Of a stretch of DNA of 64,000 nucleotides, positions 46,704 through 56,106 are shown piece after piece (positions within the stretch are counted from its first letter, which is position 1; each line of letters starts with the position of its first letter). The translations under genes and the position numbers were made by a program. Below the pieces are notes generated by a model. The model made no database searches. It was not told the DNA's origin and worked only from the letters and a program-made list of their open reading frames with translations. This stretch comes from Arthrobacter sp. FB24 (lineage in GTDB: Bacteria > Actinomycetota > Actinomycetes > Actinomycetales > Micrococcaceae), in the NCBI RefSeq assembly GCF_000196235.1, contig NC_008541.1, positions 2,480,001 through 2,544,000 on the forward strand, given 5' to 3'.

Positions 46704-47708
46704 CTATCGGACCAGAGGGGGTTCCTTCTGCGGCGTGCTGCTCTCCCCCACGATCACGGCAAGGACCCCCAGTCCCGCGTGGGCAGCGAGTACGGCCGGG
46801 AGCGAACTGATCTGCGCCGGAGGCACTTCCGGTAGCGCGGCTGCCAGCCGGCCCGCAAGCTCCGCCGCCTCACCGGGGTTGCCAAAATGGTGGACTGCCA
46901 GCCTGGCCTGGCCGGCGGGCCGCGCTGCGGCGTCGGCAACCACGATTTCCTCAAGGCGCGCCACGGCCCTTGCCGCGGACCTGACCTTCTCCAGCGGAAC
47001 GATTTTCCCGTCATCCACGGCGAGGATCGGCTTGATGGCGAACATGGTTCCCCAGAGGGACGCCGCCGCTCCGATCCGGCCGCCGCGGCGCAGCTGCTCG
47101 AGGCTGGGTACATAGAAATAGACCTTGGTGCGGGCCATCCGGTCTTCGGCGAAGGCGCGCACTTCGGCTGCGGGGCGGCCGTCCGCAGCCGCTACCACTG
47201 CGCTTTGCACACCCATGCCCAGCGCCATGCCCACGGTCTTCGAATCGACCACTTCCACGGGGATGCCTACACGGGTTGCCGCAAGCCTGGCGGAGTCGGC
47301 GGTGCCGGACAGCGCTCCGGAGATGTGCACGGAGACCACGGCTTCGAAACCGCGTCGCAGCGCCGCAAGATAGGCCTGCTCGAACTGGCCGGGTGACGGT
47401 CGTGACGTCTTGACCGGCGTCCCGGTGGCCAGCGCCACGGCGATCGTGTCGGTGATGTCGTCTTCGCCCTCGCCGTAAATCTCCGCCCCCACCATGACCG
47501 GCATGGGCACCACGGTCAGCCGCCCGTCGGCGGCGAAGTCCGTGACCCAGTCCGCAGGCAGCGCGGCTGCGGAATCGGTCACCACCGCGGTGCGCACGAC
47601 GGCGGCCGGGACCACGGCTTCCGGCGCAGCCCCTGGCTTGGAAACCTGCCGCAGGCGGACAAGCCGTTCCTTTAGCCACGGCCAGCCGGCCGGCTCCCGG
47701 TCGTTCAC
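46704..47708 (-). CDS. DegV family fatty-acid-binding protein
   Basis: DegV proteins bind a fatty acid; in Firmicutes they (FakB) present it to the kinase FakA. The 334-residue protein has an N-terminal extension of about 38 residues, then AVVTDSAAALPADWV, LTVVPMPVMVG, TGTPVKTSRPSPGQFEQAYLAAL, VHISGALSGTADSARLAA, VVDSKTVGMALGMGVQSAV and the C-terminal GRIGAAASLWGTMFAIKPILAVDDGKI. GTG at 47708 has AGGGGGAC upstream. The leuS stop lies 70 nt upstream, same direction. No FakA-like gene is in the window. Confidence 0.93.
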   Translation of the reverse strand: MNDREPAGWPWLKERLVRLRQVSKPGAAPEAVVPAAVVRTAVVTDSAAALPADWVTDFAADGRLTVVPMPVMVGAEIYGEGEDDITDTIAVALATGTPVKTSRPSPGQFEQAYLAALRRGFEAVVSVHISGALSGTADSARLAATRVGIPVEVVDSKTVGMALGMGVQSAVVAAADGRPAAEVRAFAEDRMARTKVYFYVPSLEQLRRGGRIGAAASLWGTMFAIKPILAVDDGKIVPLEKVRSAARAVARLEEIVVADAAARPAGQARLAVHHFGNPGEAAELAGRLAAALPEVPPAQISSLPAVLAAHAGLGVLAVIVGESSTPQKEPPLVR

Positions 47709-47777
47709 GGCGTCCCCCTGCTGCTCCGGTAAAACGTCATGGCCGGCCGCCGGCAATACCGGCGGCCGGTGCCCGGG

Positions 47778-50309
47778 CTACGCCGGGACGATGTTGACCA
47801 GTTTAGGTGCACGCACGATGACCGTGCGGATACCCCGCCCGTCGAGGGCGCGCTGGACGTTCTCCGACGCGAGGGCCAGTTCACGCAACTCGTCTTCGCC
47901 GATCTCCGGAGAGACTTCGAGACGGTCGCGGACCTTGCCCTGGACCTGGACGACGGCGGTCACCGTGTCCTGCACCAGGAGCGCTTCGTCATGCGAGGGC
48001 CAGCCGGCGTTCGCCACCGAGGCGGGATGCCCCAGAACGTTCCACATGTCCTCGGCCGTGTACGGCGCGAAAAGGCTTAGGATGACCGCGACAGCTTCCG
48101 CTGCTTCGCGGACGGCGGGATCCGCCCCGCCCGCGCCGGAGGCTGCATCTATGGTTTTGCGGGTCGCGTTGACCAGCTCCATCAGTTTGGCCACCACCAC
48201 GTTGAACTTATTGCTGTCCAGCAGTGCGGCGGCATCGGCGATGGTGCGGTGCGTGACGGAGCGTAGCGCCCGGTCTCCTTGGGCAGCGTCCGCGCCGGGC
48301 GCGCTGCTTACGTCCTGCGCCAGGCGCCAGGCCCGGGCCAGGAACTTTGCGGAGCCCGACGGCGAAACGTCAGCCCAGTCGACGTCGTCCTCCGGCGGCG
48401 AGGCGAAGATCATGGTGAGGCGCACGGCGTCGACGCCGTACTTGTCCAGCTGCTCACCGAGGTCGACGCCGTTGCCCAGGGACTTGCTCATGGCCTTGCC
48501 CCCGTTGAGGACCTGGCCCTGGTTGAGCAGCGCGCTGAACGGTTCGTCGGCGTCGATCATGCCGAGGTCATGGATGACCTTGGTGAAGAACCGGGCGTAC
48601 AGCAGGTGCAGGATGGCGTGCTCCACGCCGCCCACGTACTGCCCCACAGGCATCCAGTCGTTGATCTTCTTGGGATCAAAGGGACCCTCGGTGTACTGCG
48701 GCGACACGAAGCGCAGGAAGTACCACGACGAGTCAACGAACGTGTCCATGGTGTCAGTGTCGCGTTTGGCGGGACCGTGGCAGTTGGGGCACTCAACGTT
48801 GACCCAGGCCTCGGCCGCGGCCAGCGGCGAGGTGCCCTTCGGGGACAGGTCCTCGCCGCGCAGGTCGGCCGGCAGGGTGACGGGCAGCTGGTCGTCGGGA
48901 ACCGGAACTTCGCCGCAGGCAGGGCAGTGGATGATCGGGATGGGCGTGCCCCAGAAGCGCTGGCGGCTGAGCAGCCAGTCACGCAGGCGGAAGTTGACGA
49001 ACTTTTCGCCCGTGCCCTGTTTCTCCAGCATGTCGATCGCCGTCGGGATGGCCTCGGCCTTGGGCAGGCCGTCGAGCACGCCGGAGTTGATCAGGGTGCC
49101 TTCCCCGGCGGTGGCCTTCCCGGTCACCGCGGGGTCGTCCTCCCCCGTGTCCAGCACGGCGCGGACGGGCAGGTCGAAGGTCCTGGCAAAGTCGAGGTCG
49201 CGCTGGTCGTGGGCCGGGACCGCCATGATGGCGCCCGTGCCGTAGTCCGCCAGCACGTAGTCGGCCGCCCAGACGGGCAGCTTTTCGCCGTTCAGTGGGT
49301 TGACGGCGTAACGGCCGGTGAAGACGCCCGTCTTTTCGCGCTCGGTGGACTGCCGTTCGATTTCGGACAGCGCCTTGACCTGTTCGCGGTACGCGTCCAG
49401 GGCCGCGGCGTGCTCGTCCGTGACCAGCTCCACTGCCATCGGCGCATCTGCTGCAACCACGAAGAACGTGGCGCCGTAGAGGGTATCGGGGCGCGTGGTG
49501 AAGACGGTGACGTCCTTGGCCGGCTTATCGCCGGCGGCCTCGATCACGAAGTTGACGTGGGCGCCTTCGGACCGGCCGATCCAGTTCTTCTGCATGGCCA
49601 GGACACGCTCGGGCCAGTGGCCGCGCAGTTCGTCCATGTCGTCCAGCAGCCGGTCGGCGTAGTCGGTGATCTTGAAGTACCACTGGTTCAGGGACTTCTT
49701 GGTTACAGCGGTGCCGCAGCGCTCACAGGCCCCGTTGACCACCTGTTCGTTGGCCAGTACGGTCTGGTCCTTGGGGCACCAGTTGACCGGAGAATCCTTC
49801 CGGTACGCCAGGCCGCGTTCGTAGAAGCGCTTGAACAGCCACTGGGTCCACCGGTAGTACTCCGGGTCCGAGGTGTGCAGGCGCCGTGACCAGTCCGCCG
49901 AGATCGCATAGCGCTTGAAGGACGCCGCCTGGGTGTCGATGTTGGCGTAGGTCCACTCGCTGGGGTGCGCGTTGCGCTTGATGGCGGCGTTCTCGGCGGG
50001 CAAGCCGAAGGAGTCCCAGCCGATCGGGTGCAGGACGTCGTAGCCCTTCTGGCGCAGGTAGCGCGCCACGACGTCGCCCATGGCAAACGCCTCGGCGTGG
50101 CCCATGTGCAGGTCGCCTGAGGGGTAGGGGAACATGTCGAGGACGTAGCGGCGCTCGCGCGAGCCGTCGTCGACGGGTGTGAACACCTTGAGGTCTTCCC
50201 ACACCTGCGGCCATTTGGCCTCCATCGCGGCGAAGCTGTAGGTGCCCTCCTCGGGACCTTCCGTCGCGACTGCTGCTGTTCCGGTCTCTGTCTCCGGCTG
50301 AACGCTCAC
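47778..50309 (-). CDS. leuS: Leucyl-tRNA synthetase
   Basis: Class I synthetase that charges tRNA-Leu. The 843-residue protein includes the HIGH motif as HMGH (near 67-70, in [14 protein letters not shown]), the KMSKS motif as AMSKS (near 605, in [12 protein letters not shown]), the editing (CP1) domain with [13 protein letters not shown], and a zinc segment CERCG. The frame continues upstream, but GTG at 50309 follows AGAGGG and begins [10 protein letters not shown], which suits the family. A 196-nt leader upstream carries a leucine peptide and a terminator hairpin, so expression is likely controlled by leucine or leucyl-tRNA supply. Confidence 0.97.
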   Translation of the reverse strand: MSVQPETETGTAAVATEGPEEGTYSFAAMEAKWPQVWEDLKVFTPVDDGSRERRYVLDMFPYPSGDLHMGHAEAFAMGDVVARYLRQKGYDVLHPIGWDSFGLPAENAAIKRNAHPSEWTYANIDTQAASFKRYAISADWSRRLHTSDPEYYRWTQWLFKRFYERGLAYRKDSPVNWCPKDQTVLANEQVVNGACERCGTAVTKKSLNQWYFKITDYADRLLDDMDELRGHWPERVLAMQKNWIGRSEGAHVNFVIEAAGDKPAKDVTVFTTRPDTLYGATFFVVAADAPMAVELVTDEHAAALDAYREQVKALSEIERQSTEREKTGVFTGRYAVNPLNGEKLPVWAADYVLADYGTGAIMAVPAHDQRDLDFARTFDLPVRAVLDTGEDDPAVTGKATAGEGTLINSGVLDGLPKAEAIPTAIDMLEKQGTGEKFVNFRLRDWLLSRQRFWGTPIPIIHCPACGEVPVPDDQLPVTLPADLRGEDLSPKGTSPLAAAEAWVNVECPNCHGPAKRDTDTMDTFVDSSWYFLRFVSPQYTEGPFDPKKINDWMPVGQYVGGVEHAILHLLYARFFTKVIHDLGMIDADEPFSALLNQGQVLNGGKAMSKSLGNGVDLGEQLDKYGVDAVRLTMIFASPPEDDVDWADVSPSGSAKFLARAWRLAQDVSSAPGADAAQGDRALRSVTHRTIADAAALLDSNKFNVVVAKLMELVNATRKTIDAASGAGGADPAVREAAEAVAVILSLFAPYTAEDMWNVLGHPASVANAGWPSHDEALLVQDTVTAVVQVQGKVRDRLEVSPEIGEDELRELALASENVQRALDGRGIRTVIVRAPKLVNIVPA

Positions 50310-50418
50310 TGCTGCCCTCTTCTGTTCTGTACCGCTTTTCGTACGGCCCGGGCTTGCTGTCCAGCCCCGGCCCCCTAATCCCCTGCTGCCGGCCCCGAAG
50401 GGCTCCAGACACACAAAA

Positions 50419-50439
50419 GCCCCTCGACATGGAGGGGCT
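50419..50439 (-). terminator. Attenuator terminator hairpin upstream of leuS
   Basis: On the minus strand AGCCCCTC pairs with GAGGGGCT (50439-50432 with 50426-50419) around a 5-nt loop and is followed by TTTTGTGTG. It sits 110 nt before the leuS start and after the leader peptide, so it can stop transcription early. Confidence 0.8.
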
Positions 50440-50478
50440 GCCGCGCGGTAATCCGAGTAGGTCCGGGATACCGGGCGG

Positions 50479-50505
50479 CTAGCTAAGCAGAAGGATCGCA
50501 CGCAT
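50479..50505 (-). CDS. Leucine leader peptide upstream of leuS
   Basis: An 8-codon frame, MRAILLLS, starts ATG at 50505 and ends TAG at 50479. Three Leu codons in a row (CTT CTG CTT) follow an Ile codon. It lies 170 nt before leuS, just ahead of two stems, and resembles the leuA leader ([10 protein letters not shown]...) in sequence and order. It has no Shine-Dalgarno sequence, but a -10-like hexamer six bases upstream fits a leaderless mRNA. Confidence 0.72.
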   Translation of the reverse strand: MRAILLLS

Positions 50506-50578
50506 AGAACTACTTTAGCGCACCTCTACCATCAGCTAAACGTAAGTCGCCACGAGCGGCTGAATAGCTGACGGATAG

Positions 50579-50653
50579 GTTGATGGCAGCCGCACCTCGC
50601 CCGGGTGTGGTGGGCACCGCGAAGCGGGCGGGGCAGGTGCGGCTGCCATCAAC
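50579..50653. terminator. Large inverted repeat downstream of glpK
   Basis: A perfect 19-bp pair of arms (50579-50597 and 50635-50653) continues inward with CGCCCG/CGGGCG (50598-50603 with 50625-50630, four bases bulged) around a further small hairpin. It begins 12 nt beyond the glpK stop and separates it from the leuS promoter, so it is probably the glpK terminator. Its length and nested form are unusual. Confidence 0.75.
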
Positions 50654-50664
50654 GACAGGTCAGA

Positions 50665-52179
50665 CTATTTCACGTCCTCGTCGACCCAGTCCATGGACTT
50701 CGTGACGGCCTTCTTCCAGAGGCGCATCTGGCGGTCCCGCTCGGCGTCGTCCATCTGCGGTTCCCAGCGCTTGTCCTCGGACCAGTTGGCCGAGCACTCC
50801 CCTAGGTCCTTCCAGAAGCCGACGGCCAGGCCGGCAGCGTAGGCGGCACCGAGGGCGGTGGTTTCCACAACCTTCGGCCGGATCACCGGAACGCCCAGGA
50901 TGTCCGCCTGGAACTGCATCAGGGCGTCGTTGGCAACCATGCCGCCGTCGACCTTCAACTCAGTCAGCGGAACACCGGAGTCCGCGTTGACGGCGTCGAG
51001 CACCTCACGGGTCTGGAAGGCCGTGGCCTCCAGCGCCGCACGGGCGATGTGGTTCTTGTTCACGAAGCGGGTCAGGCCAACGATCGCGCCGCGGGCATCG
51101 GACCGCCAGTACGGCGCGAAGAGGCCGGAGAACGCCGGCACGATGTAGACGCCGCCGTTGTCCTTGACCGAGGCCGCGAGCGTCTCCACCTCCGGGGCAC
51201 TGCTGATCAGGCCGAGGTTGTCCCGCAGCCACTGGATCAGGGATCCGGTGACGGCGATCGAGCCTTCCAGGGCGTAGTGCGGAGCAGCATCCCCCAGCTT
51301 GTAGCCCACGGTGGTCAGCAGTCCGTTCTTGGAATGGACGATCTCCTCGCCGGTGTTGAAGATCAGGAAGCAGCCCGTTCCGTACGTGTTCTTGGCTTCG
51401 CCGGCATCAAATGCCGCCTGGCCGAACGTGGCTGCCTGCTGGTCGCCGAGGATGCCGGCAACCGGCACTTCCCGGAGCAACTGCGAGGTGTGGACGGTTC
51501 CGTACACCTCGGAGGAGGACTTGATTGCGGGCATCATTGACGCGGGAACACCGAAGGCGTCAAGGATCTCCTGGTCCCAGGACAGCGTGTCCAGGTCCAT
51601 GAACATGGTCCGGGAGGCGTTGGTGACGTCCGTGACGTGCACGCCGCCATCCACTCCGCCGGTGAGGTTCCACAGCACCCAGCAGTCAGTGTTGCCAAAG
51701 ACCAGATCACCGGCTTCGGCCTTGGCACGGGCGCCTTCCACGTTATCCAGGATCCATTTGATCTTGGTGCCGGAGAAGTACGTGGCCAGCGGCAGGCCCA
51801 CCTTCTGTTTGAAGCGCTCCGGTCCGCCGTCCTTGGCCAGTTCATCCACGATGTCCTGCGTCCGGGTGTCCTGCCAGACGATGGCGTTGTAGATCGCCTT
51901 GCCCGTTGTCTTATCCCACACGACGGCGGTTTCGCGCTGGTTGGTGATGCCGACGGCGGCGATGTCGTGCCGGGTCAGGTTCGCTTTGGAAAGCGCCGAG
52001 GCAATGACCTCGCGGGTGTTGTTCCAGATTTCGGCGGGGTCGTGCTCCACCCAGCCGGCCTGCGGAAAGATCTGCTCGTGTTCCATCTGGCCGGAGGAGA
52101 CGATGCTGCCGCTGTGGTCGAAGACGATGGCGCGCGTGCTGGTGGTGCCCTGGTCGATGGCGATTACGTACTGGTTCAT
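50665..52179 (-). CDS. glpK: Glycerol kinase
   Basis: Phosphorylates glycerol to glycerol-3-phosphate with ATP, trapping it in the cell. The 504-residue FGGY kinase has the start [34 protein letters not shown], the ATPase segments [24 protein letters not shown] and [23 protein letters not shown], and the tail FWKDLGE. ATG at 52179 has GGACGTC upstream. It follows glpF by 58 nt in the same direction. Confidence 0.98.
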   Translation of the reverse strand: MNQYVIAIDQGTTSTRAIVFDHSGSIVSSGQMEHEQIFPQAGWVEHDPAEIWNNTREVIASALSKANLTRHDIAAVGITNQRETAVVWDKTTGKAIYNAIVWQDTRTQDIVDELAKDGGPERFKQKVGLPLATYFSGTKIKWILDNVEGARAKAEAGDLVFGNTDCWVLWNLTGGVDGGVHVTDVTNASRTMFMDLDTLSWDQEILDAFGVPASMMPAIKSSSEVYGTVHTSQLLREVPVAGILGDQQAATFGQAAFDAGEAKNTYGTGCFLIFNTGEEIVHSKNGLLTTVGYKLGDAAPHYALEGSIAVTGSLIQWLRDNLGLISSAPEVETLAASVKDNGGVYIVPAFSGLFAPYWRSDARGAIVGLTRFVNKNHIARAALEATAFQTREVLDAVNADSGVPLTELKVDGGMVANDALMQFQADILGVPVIRPKVVETTALGAAYAAGLAVGFWKDLGECSANWSEDKRWEPQMDDAERDRQMRLWKKAVTKSMDWVDEDVK

Positions 52180-52237
52180 GTTGACGTCCTTGTCTGTTGT
52201 CTGAAGGGCTTGACGGGGTTGTTGAAACGCGGGCGGA

Positions 52238-52987
52238 TCAGGAAGCTGCCGAGGCGATGATCGGCACTACAGCTGCGACAGCGCCGGCCAGGGTACCGCC
52301 TACCAGCGGCCCGACGACCGGGATCCAGGAGTAGCTCCAGTCGCTGGAACCCTTGCCCTTGATGGGGAGCAGAGCGTGCGCAATGCGGGGACCAAGGTCA
52401 CGGGCGGGGTTGATGGCGTAGCCGGTGGGACCGCCGAGGGACACGCCGATGCCCACGACGAGCAGGGCCACAGCGAGCGGGCCGAGGCCCGAGGGGGTGC
52501 CGCCGAACGTCAGGATGACGAAGACGAGCACGAACGTGCCGATGATCTCGGTGATCAGGTTCCAGGGGGTGGAGCGGATGGCAGGGCCGGTGGAGAACAC
52601 GGCGAGCTTGCTGGCGGGTTCCGGTTCGGCGTCAAAGTGCTGCTTGTGGGCCAGCCACATGACGACTGCGCCCAGGAACGCGCCCAGGAGTTCTCCGCCG
52701 AAGTAGGTCAGTGTGGATGCGAAGTCGACGGGCACCCCGGGCGCATATTCGCTTTTCCCGTTCACCAGCAGGCCGAGAGTCACGGCAGGATTGATGTGTG
52801 CGCCGGACTTTACCGCCACATAGACGCCGGCGAAGACCGCGATGCCCCACCCCCACGTGACCATTAGGAATCCGCCGTTGTTGCCCTTGGTGCCTTTGAG
52901 CGCAACGTTTGCCACAACGCCGCAACCCAGCAGGGTGAGCATTGCGGTTCCGAATACTTCGGAAAGGAAAACAATTCCAAGAGACAT
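52238..52987 (-). CDS. glpF: Glycerol uptake facilitator (aquaglyceroporin)
   Basis: MIP-family membrane channel for glycerol. The 249-residue protein has six helices and both pore motifs, [11 protein letters not shown] and [10 protein letters not shown]; the Asp after the second NPAR marks the glycerol-conducting subgroup rather than strict water channels. ATG at 52987 follows GGAGTCAAAG. It is the first gene of glpF-glpK, with glpD 161 nt upstream in the same direction. Confidence 0.96.
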   Translation of the reverse strand: MSLGIVFLSEVFGTAMLTLLGCGVVANVALKGTKGNNGGFLMVTWGWGIAVFAGVYVAVKSGAHINPAVTLGLLVNGKSEYAPGVPVDFASTLTYFGGELLGAFLGAVVMWLAHKQHFDAEPEPASKLAVFSTGPAIRSTPWNLITEIIGTFVLVFVILTFGGTPSGLGPLAVALLVVGIGVSLGGPTGYAINPARDLGPRIAHALLPIKGKGSSDWSYSWIPVVGPLVGGTLAGAVAAVVPIIASAAS

Positions 52988-53040
52988 CTTTGACTCCTCT
53001 ATTTTCTGTTGTCAGCCCCTCGCGATTTGAAGGGCTGTTG

Positions 53041-53068
53041 GGCCGGCAACGTTGTTGCGTTGCCGGCC
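53041..53068. terminator. Hairpin between glpD and glpF
   Basis: A perfect 11-bp stem (53041-53051 with 53058-53068) with a 6-nt loop lies 80 nt after the glpD stop on the minus strand and 53 nt before the glpF start. It may end or lower transcription into glpF. Confidence 0.65.
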
Positions 53069-53148
53069 GGCTGCTGCGCTGGCTGCTCCTCCAGCGGGAC
53101 TGCGCAGCCCTTGCGCCCGGGCAATTCCTCCCCGGGCACGCAAGCTTT

Positions 53149-54951
53149 CTAAGCGACCAGGCTGTGGACCTGGACGCCGTGGAAGCGTTCAAGCACCTCC
53201 TGGGCATGGTGGATTTCGGCTGCCCTGGCAGCGGCGTCCCATTCCAGCGGGGCAGCGAGGACGTCTGCCACCTCGTTGAGGAGTTCGCCGGTCACCAGCC
53301 CGCGGAAGGCCAGCGAGGTGCGCCGGATCAGCACGTCGATGAGGTGCCCCACTTGTTCGTTCCGGGCCATGAATTCCAGTTCGCGGACACTGAGTTCACG
53401 GGTGGAGTGCAGGAGCCGGTCCGGGCCCGCGTCGAGGTAGCGCAGCACCTCTTCGGCGCGGGTGCCGTATCGGGTCAGCAATCCGGAGATCCGGTCAGCG
53501 TCGCGGCCGGCGGACATGTGGGCCTTGATCCACTGCTGGACTCCGGCCTGGCTGTCCGGGAAGCCGGCTCCGCCGCCAATGGCGAGTTTCGCCGTCGAGA
53601 CTTTCCGGTCCATGCCCAGTTCCTTGAGCACGTCGTTTGTGAGGTGTTCGGCCAGCGCCCGGAATGTTGTCCATTTGCCGCCCACCAGGCTGAGTACGAC
53701 GGCGCCGCTGCCGCCGGATGCCGCTTCCTGGCCGCCGGCACTGCGTTCGATGCGGTAGTCGCGGCTGACGAAGCCGGGCTGGGTGGCGTCGTGCCTGGGC
53801 AGCGGGCGAACGCCGGCGAAGGTGTAGACGATCTGGTCCCTATGCACTGCGACGTCCGGGAAGACGTGGCCGATCAGGTCGAAGAAGTAGTCGATCTCGT
53901 CGTCGGTGCACACGGCGTCCTCGGCCATGTCCGCGTCCACGTCGGTGGTCCCCACGAGGACACGGTCGCCCATCGGGTAGATGAGCACGATCCTGCCGTC
54001 CGTGTGCTCGAAGAAGATCTCGCGGCCGTTGCAGGCTTCGAGGAGGCCGGGGTGGTCCAGCACGATATGCGAGCCCTTGGTGCCGCCCATGAACATCGAC
54101 GCGGCGCCCATGGCCTCATTGGTCAGGTCCACCCACGCCCCCGTGGTGTTGACGATGACGTCCGCCGTGAAGTCGAACACCTCTCCGGTCAGTTCATCGC
54201 GCAGCTGGACAGTGCTGCCGCCGGTGGGCCCGGCTGACGTGCCGGCCGCTCCGCCCATGGCGACGAGCGAGAGGTAGTTGCTGGCCCGCGCGTCGCTCTG
54301 CCCGCTGGCGCCGGCCTTCTCGCCGTCCTGGAGCACGTCAAGGGTGAGGCGCTCTGGGTTGTGGACCGAGGCATCGAAGTACGTGGCCGCGTATTTGATG
54401 CCGGGGTGCAGCCGTGGCAGCTCCGCCAGGGCGCGCTTCCTGCCGCGGAACTGGTGGCGCGGAACGGTGCCCCCGTCGCGGGAAAAGAAGTCGTACATGC
54501 TAAGCCCGACCTTGATGAGGAAAGCTCCGCGTTCCTTCGGCTTGCCCTGCTGCTTGTGGGTCAGGAACCGCAGGGGCGCGGACAGCACACCCGAGAAAGT
54601 GCTGAAGATAGGGATGGTGGTCTGGAGCGGCTTGACGTAGTGGGGAGCGATGCGCAGGAGCCTGTTGCGTTCGACGACGGACTCCTGGACCAGCCGGAAC
54701 TCGCCGTTTTCCAGGTATCGGATTCCACCGTGGATCATGTGCGACGATGCACCGCTGGCCCCCTGGCAGTAATCCCCGCGTTCAACGAGCGCAACGTCCA
54801 CGCCCTGCAGTGCCAGGTCGCGGAAGGTGCCGACTCCGTTGATCCCGCCGCCGATAATCAGGACTTGGGCGCGGGGCCGCTTGCGCAGGCTCTGCACTGA
54901 TGACCGCTGGCGGCTGGTAGCCGGATGGCCGGATGAATCGTTGGTTCCCAA
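53149..54951 (-). CDS. glpD: Glycerol-3-phosphate dehydrogenase (FAD)
   Basis: Membrane-associated flavoenzyme that oxidises glycerol-3-phosphate to dihydroxyacetone phosphate and passes electrons to menaquinone. The 600-residue protein has the FAD motif VLIIGGGINGVGTFRDLALQGVDVALVERGDYCQGASGASSHMIHGGIRYLE after a 25-residue basic extension, DERILVGTTD-like sequence (GDRVLVGTTDVDADMAE), and LVGGKWTTFRALAEH in the DAO domain, then the C-terminal all-helix domain. The start is TTG at 54951 with AAGGAGCAGAT upstream. It is divergent from the SorC-type regulator. Confidence 0.96.
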   Translation of the reverse strand: MGTNDSSGHPATSRQRSSVQSLRKRPRAQVLIIGGGINGVGTFRDLALQGVDVALVERGDYCQGASGASSHMIHGGIRYLENGEFRLVQESVVERNRLLRIAPHYVKPLQTTIPIFSTFSGVLSAPLRFLTHKQQGKPKERGAFLIKVGLSMYDFFSRDGGTVPRHQFRGRKRALAELPRLHPGIKYAATYFDASVHNPERLTLDVLQDGEKAGASGQSDARASNYLSLVAMGGAAGTSAGPTGGSTVQLRDELTGEVFDFTADVIVNTTGAWVDLTNEAMGAASMFMGGTKGSHIVLDHPGLLEACNGREIFFEHTDGRIVLIYPMGDRVLVGTTDVDADMAEDAVCTDDEIDYFFDLIGHVFPDVAVHRDQIVYTFAGVRPLPRHDATQPGFVSRDYRIERSAGGQEAASGGSGAVVLSLVGGKWTTFRALAEHLTNDVLKELGMDRKVSTAKLAIGGGAGFPDSQAGVQQWIKAHMSAGRDADRISGLLTRYGTRAEEVLRYLDAGPDRLLHSTRELSVRELEFMARNEQVGHLIDVLIRRTSLAFRGLVTGELLNEVADVLAAPLEWDAAARAAEIHHAQEVLERFHGVQVHSLVA

Positions 54952-55075
54952 ATCTGCTCCTTCGGGTTTGGTCCTGTGCGGCGCACCTCACAGCGCGGCG
55001 CCGTTCATCACTATTCTTTGGAGTAATGGAAAATGGAGTCAAGCACTATGCACAAACGTGCAGAACGGAAGCCGA

Positions 55076-56038
55076 ATGCCGCGCTCACGCCACTCAGAAG
55101 CCCTCAGGGCTGCACAACTGTATTACCTCCAGGACCTCACGATGGACGCCATAGCCAGAGAGCTCAGGACGTCCAGATCCACGGTTTCCCGCCTTCTTTC
55201 CGCTGCCCGGGAGACCGGCCTGGTCCAGATCCAGATCCGCAATCCGCTCGACACCGGGCCGGAACTGGAAAACATGATCCGCACCCAATACCGGGTGGAT
55301 GTCCACGTCGTCCCGGTGCTGGACACCCTTAATGAAGCGGAAACCCTTGACAGGGTGGCCATGCAGGCTGCAAGGACGATCGGGCCGCTGGTTGACTCCA
55401 ACGCCATCATCGGCGTCGCCTGGGGATCCACCCTTAGCGCCGTCAGCAGGCACCTCACCCGCAAGATCACCCACGACAGCGTGATCGTCCAGCTCAACGG
55501 CGCCGGCAACATGCAGACCACCGGCATTACCTACGCCAGCGACATCATGCGCAGGTTCGGCAGTGCCTACGGTGCACGCGTTGAACAGTTTCCCGTTCCT
55601 GCCTTCTTCGACCACGCAGCCACCAAAACCGCCATGTGGAATGAACGCAGCGTCCAGCGCATCCTTGAGCTGCAGTCGCGCATGAGCATTGCCATCTTCG
55701 GCGTGGGGTCGGTGGACGCCGACTACCCGAGCCACGTCTATGCCGGCGGATACCTCGACGAAGACGACCTGAATATTCTGGCGAACTCCGACGTGGTGGG
55801 TGACGTAGCCACCGTGTTTTTCCGCGGGGACGGATCCTCTGACGGCATCACGCTCAATGAGAGGTCCACCGGCCCCGCCCTGGCGCAGCTGCGGCAGGTC
55901 AGGCGGCGGATCTGCGTTGTGTCAGGGGCCTCGAAGATCAACGGATTGCGCGGCGCGCTCGCCGCCGGCCTGGCAACGGACCTGATCCTCGATGAGGCCA
56001 CCGCCCGCCGCCTGGTCAGCTTTGACGGACTGTCCTGA
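55076..56038 (+). CDS. SorC/DeoR-type sugar-binding transcriptional regulator
   Basis: A 320-residue regulator with an N-terminal helix-turn-helix (SEALRAAQLYYLQDLTMDAIARELRTSRSTVSRLLSAARETGLVQIQI) and a C-terminal SorC sugar-binding domain (VVPVLDTLNEAETLDRVAMQAARTIGPLVDSNAIIGVAWGSTLSAVSRHL ... GAGNMQTTGITYASDIMRRFGSAYGARVEQFPVPAFF ... VCVVSGASKINGLRGALAAGLATDLILDEATARRL). Such proteins bind phosphorylated sugars. Its position divergent to glpD and upstream of glpF-glpK suggests it controls glycerol use, perhaps by sensing glycerol-3-phosphate. ATG at 55076 has ACGGAAG 6 nt upstream; GTG at 55058 is an alternative. Confidence 0.92.
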   Translation: MPRSRHSEALRAAQLYYLQDLTMDAIARELRTSRSTVSRLLSAARETGLVQIQIRNPLDTGPELENMIRTQYRVDVHVVPVLDTLNEAETLDRVAMQAARTIGPLVDSNAIIGVAWGSTLSAVSRHLTRKITHDSVIVQLNGAGNMQTTGITYASDIMRRFGSAYGARVEQFPVPAFFDHAATKTAMWNERSVQRILELQSRMSIAIFGVGSVDADYPSHVYAGGYLDEDDLNILANSDVVGDVATVFFRGDGSSDGITLNERSTGPALAQLRQVRRRICVVSGASKINGLRGALAAGLATDLILDEATARRLVSFDGLS

Positions 56039-56106
56039 GGCCTGCTGCCAGTCCCGCCCGGCCTGTCCCGGGGAGCGGACGGCGCCGAGTCGGTAGAGTC
56101 AGTCCT

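Larger units (their letters stand above)
50310..50540 (-). promoter_or_regulatory. leuS leader: promoter, leucine leader peptide and attenuator
   Basis: Read on the minus strand, TTTAGC (50540-50535), a 17-nt spacer and TAAAGT (50517-50512) form a candidate promoter six bases before the leader ATG at 50505. The leader peptide gene (50505-50479) is followed by an 11-bp near-perfect stem (50479-50469 with 50450-50440, one C-C mismatch) and directly by a terminator hairpin (50439-50419) with TTTT. This is the order expected of ribosome-mediated attenuation. The region between the terminator and leuS (50310-50418) holds no other gene. Confidence 0.7.

Noticed and set aside
50430..50480. T-box riboswitch before leuS, because ACCGCG occurs near the terminator
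   Set aside because: The UGGN of the T-box consensus is absent next to ACCGCG, and the leader from the candidate start to the terminator is under 90 nt, too short for a specifier stem. The Leu-codon peptide explains the region better.
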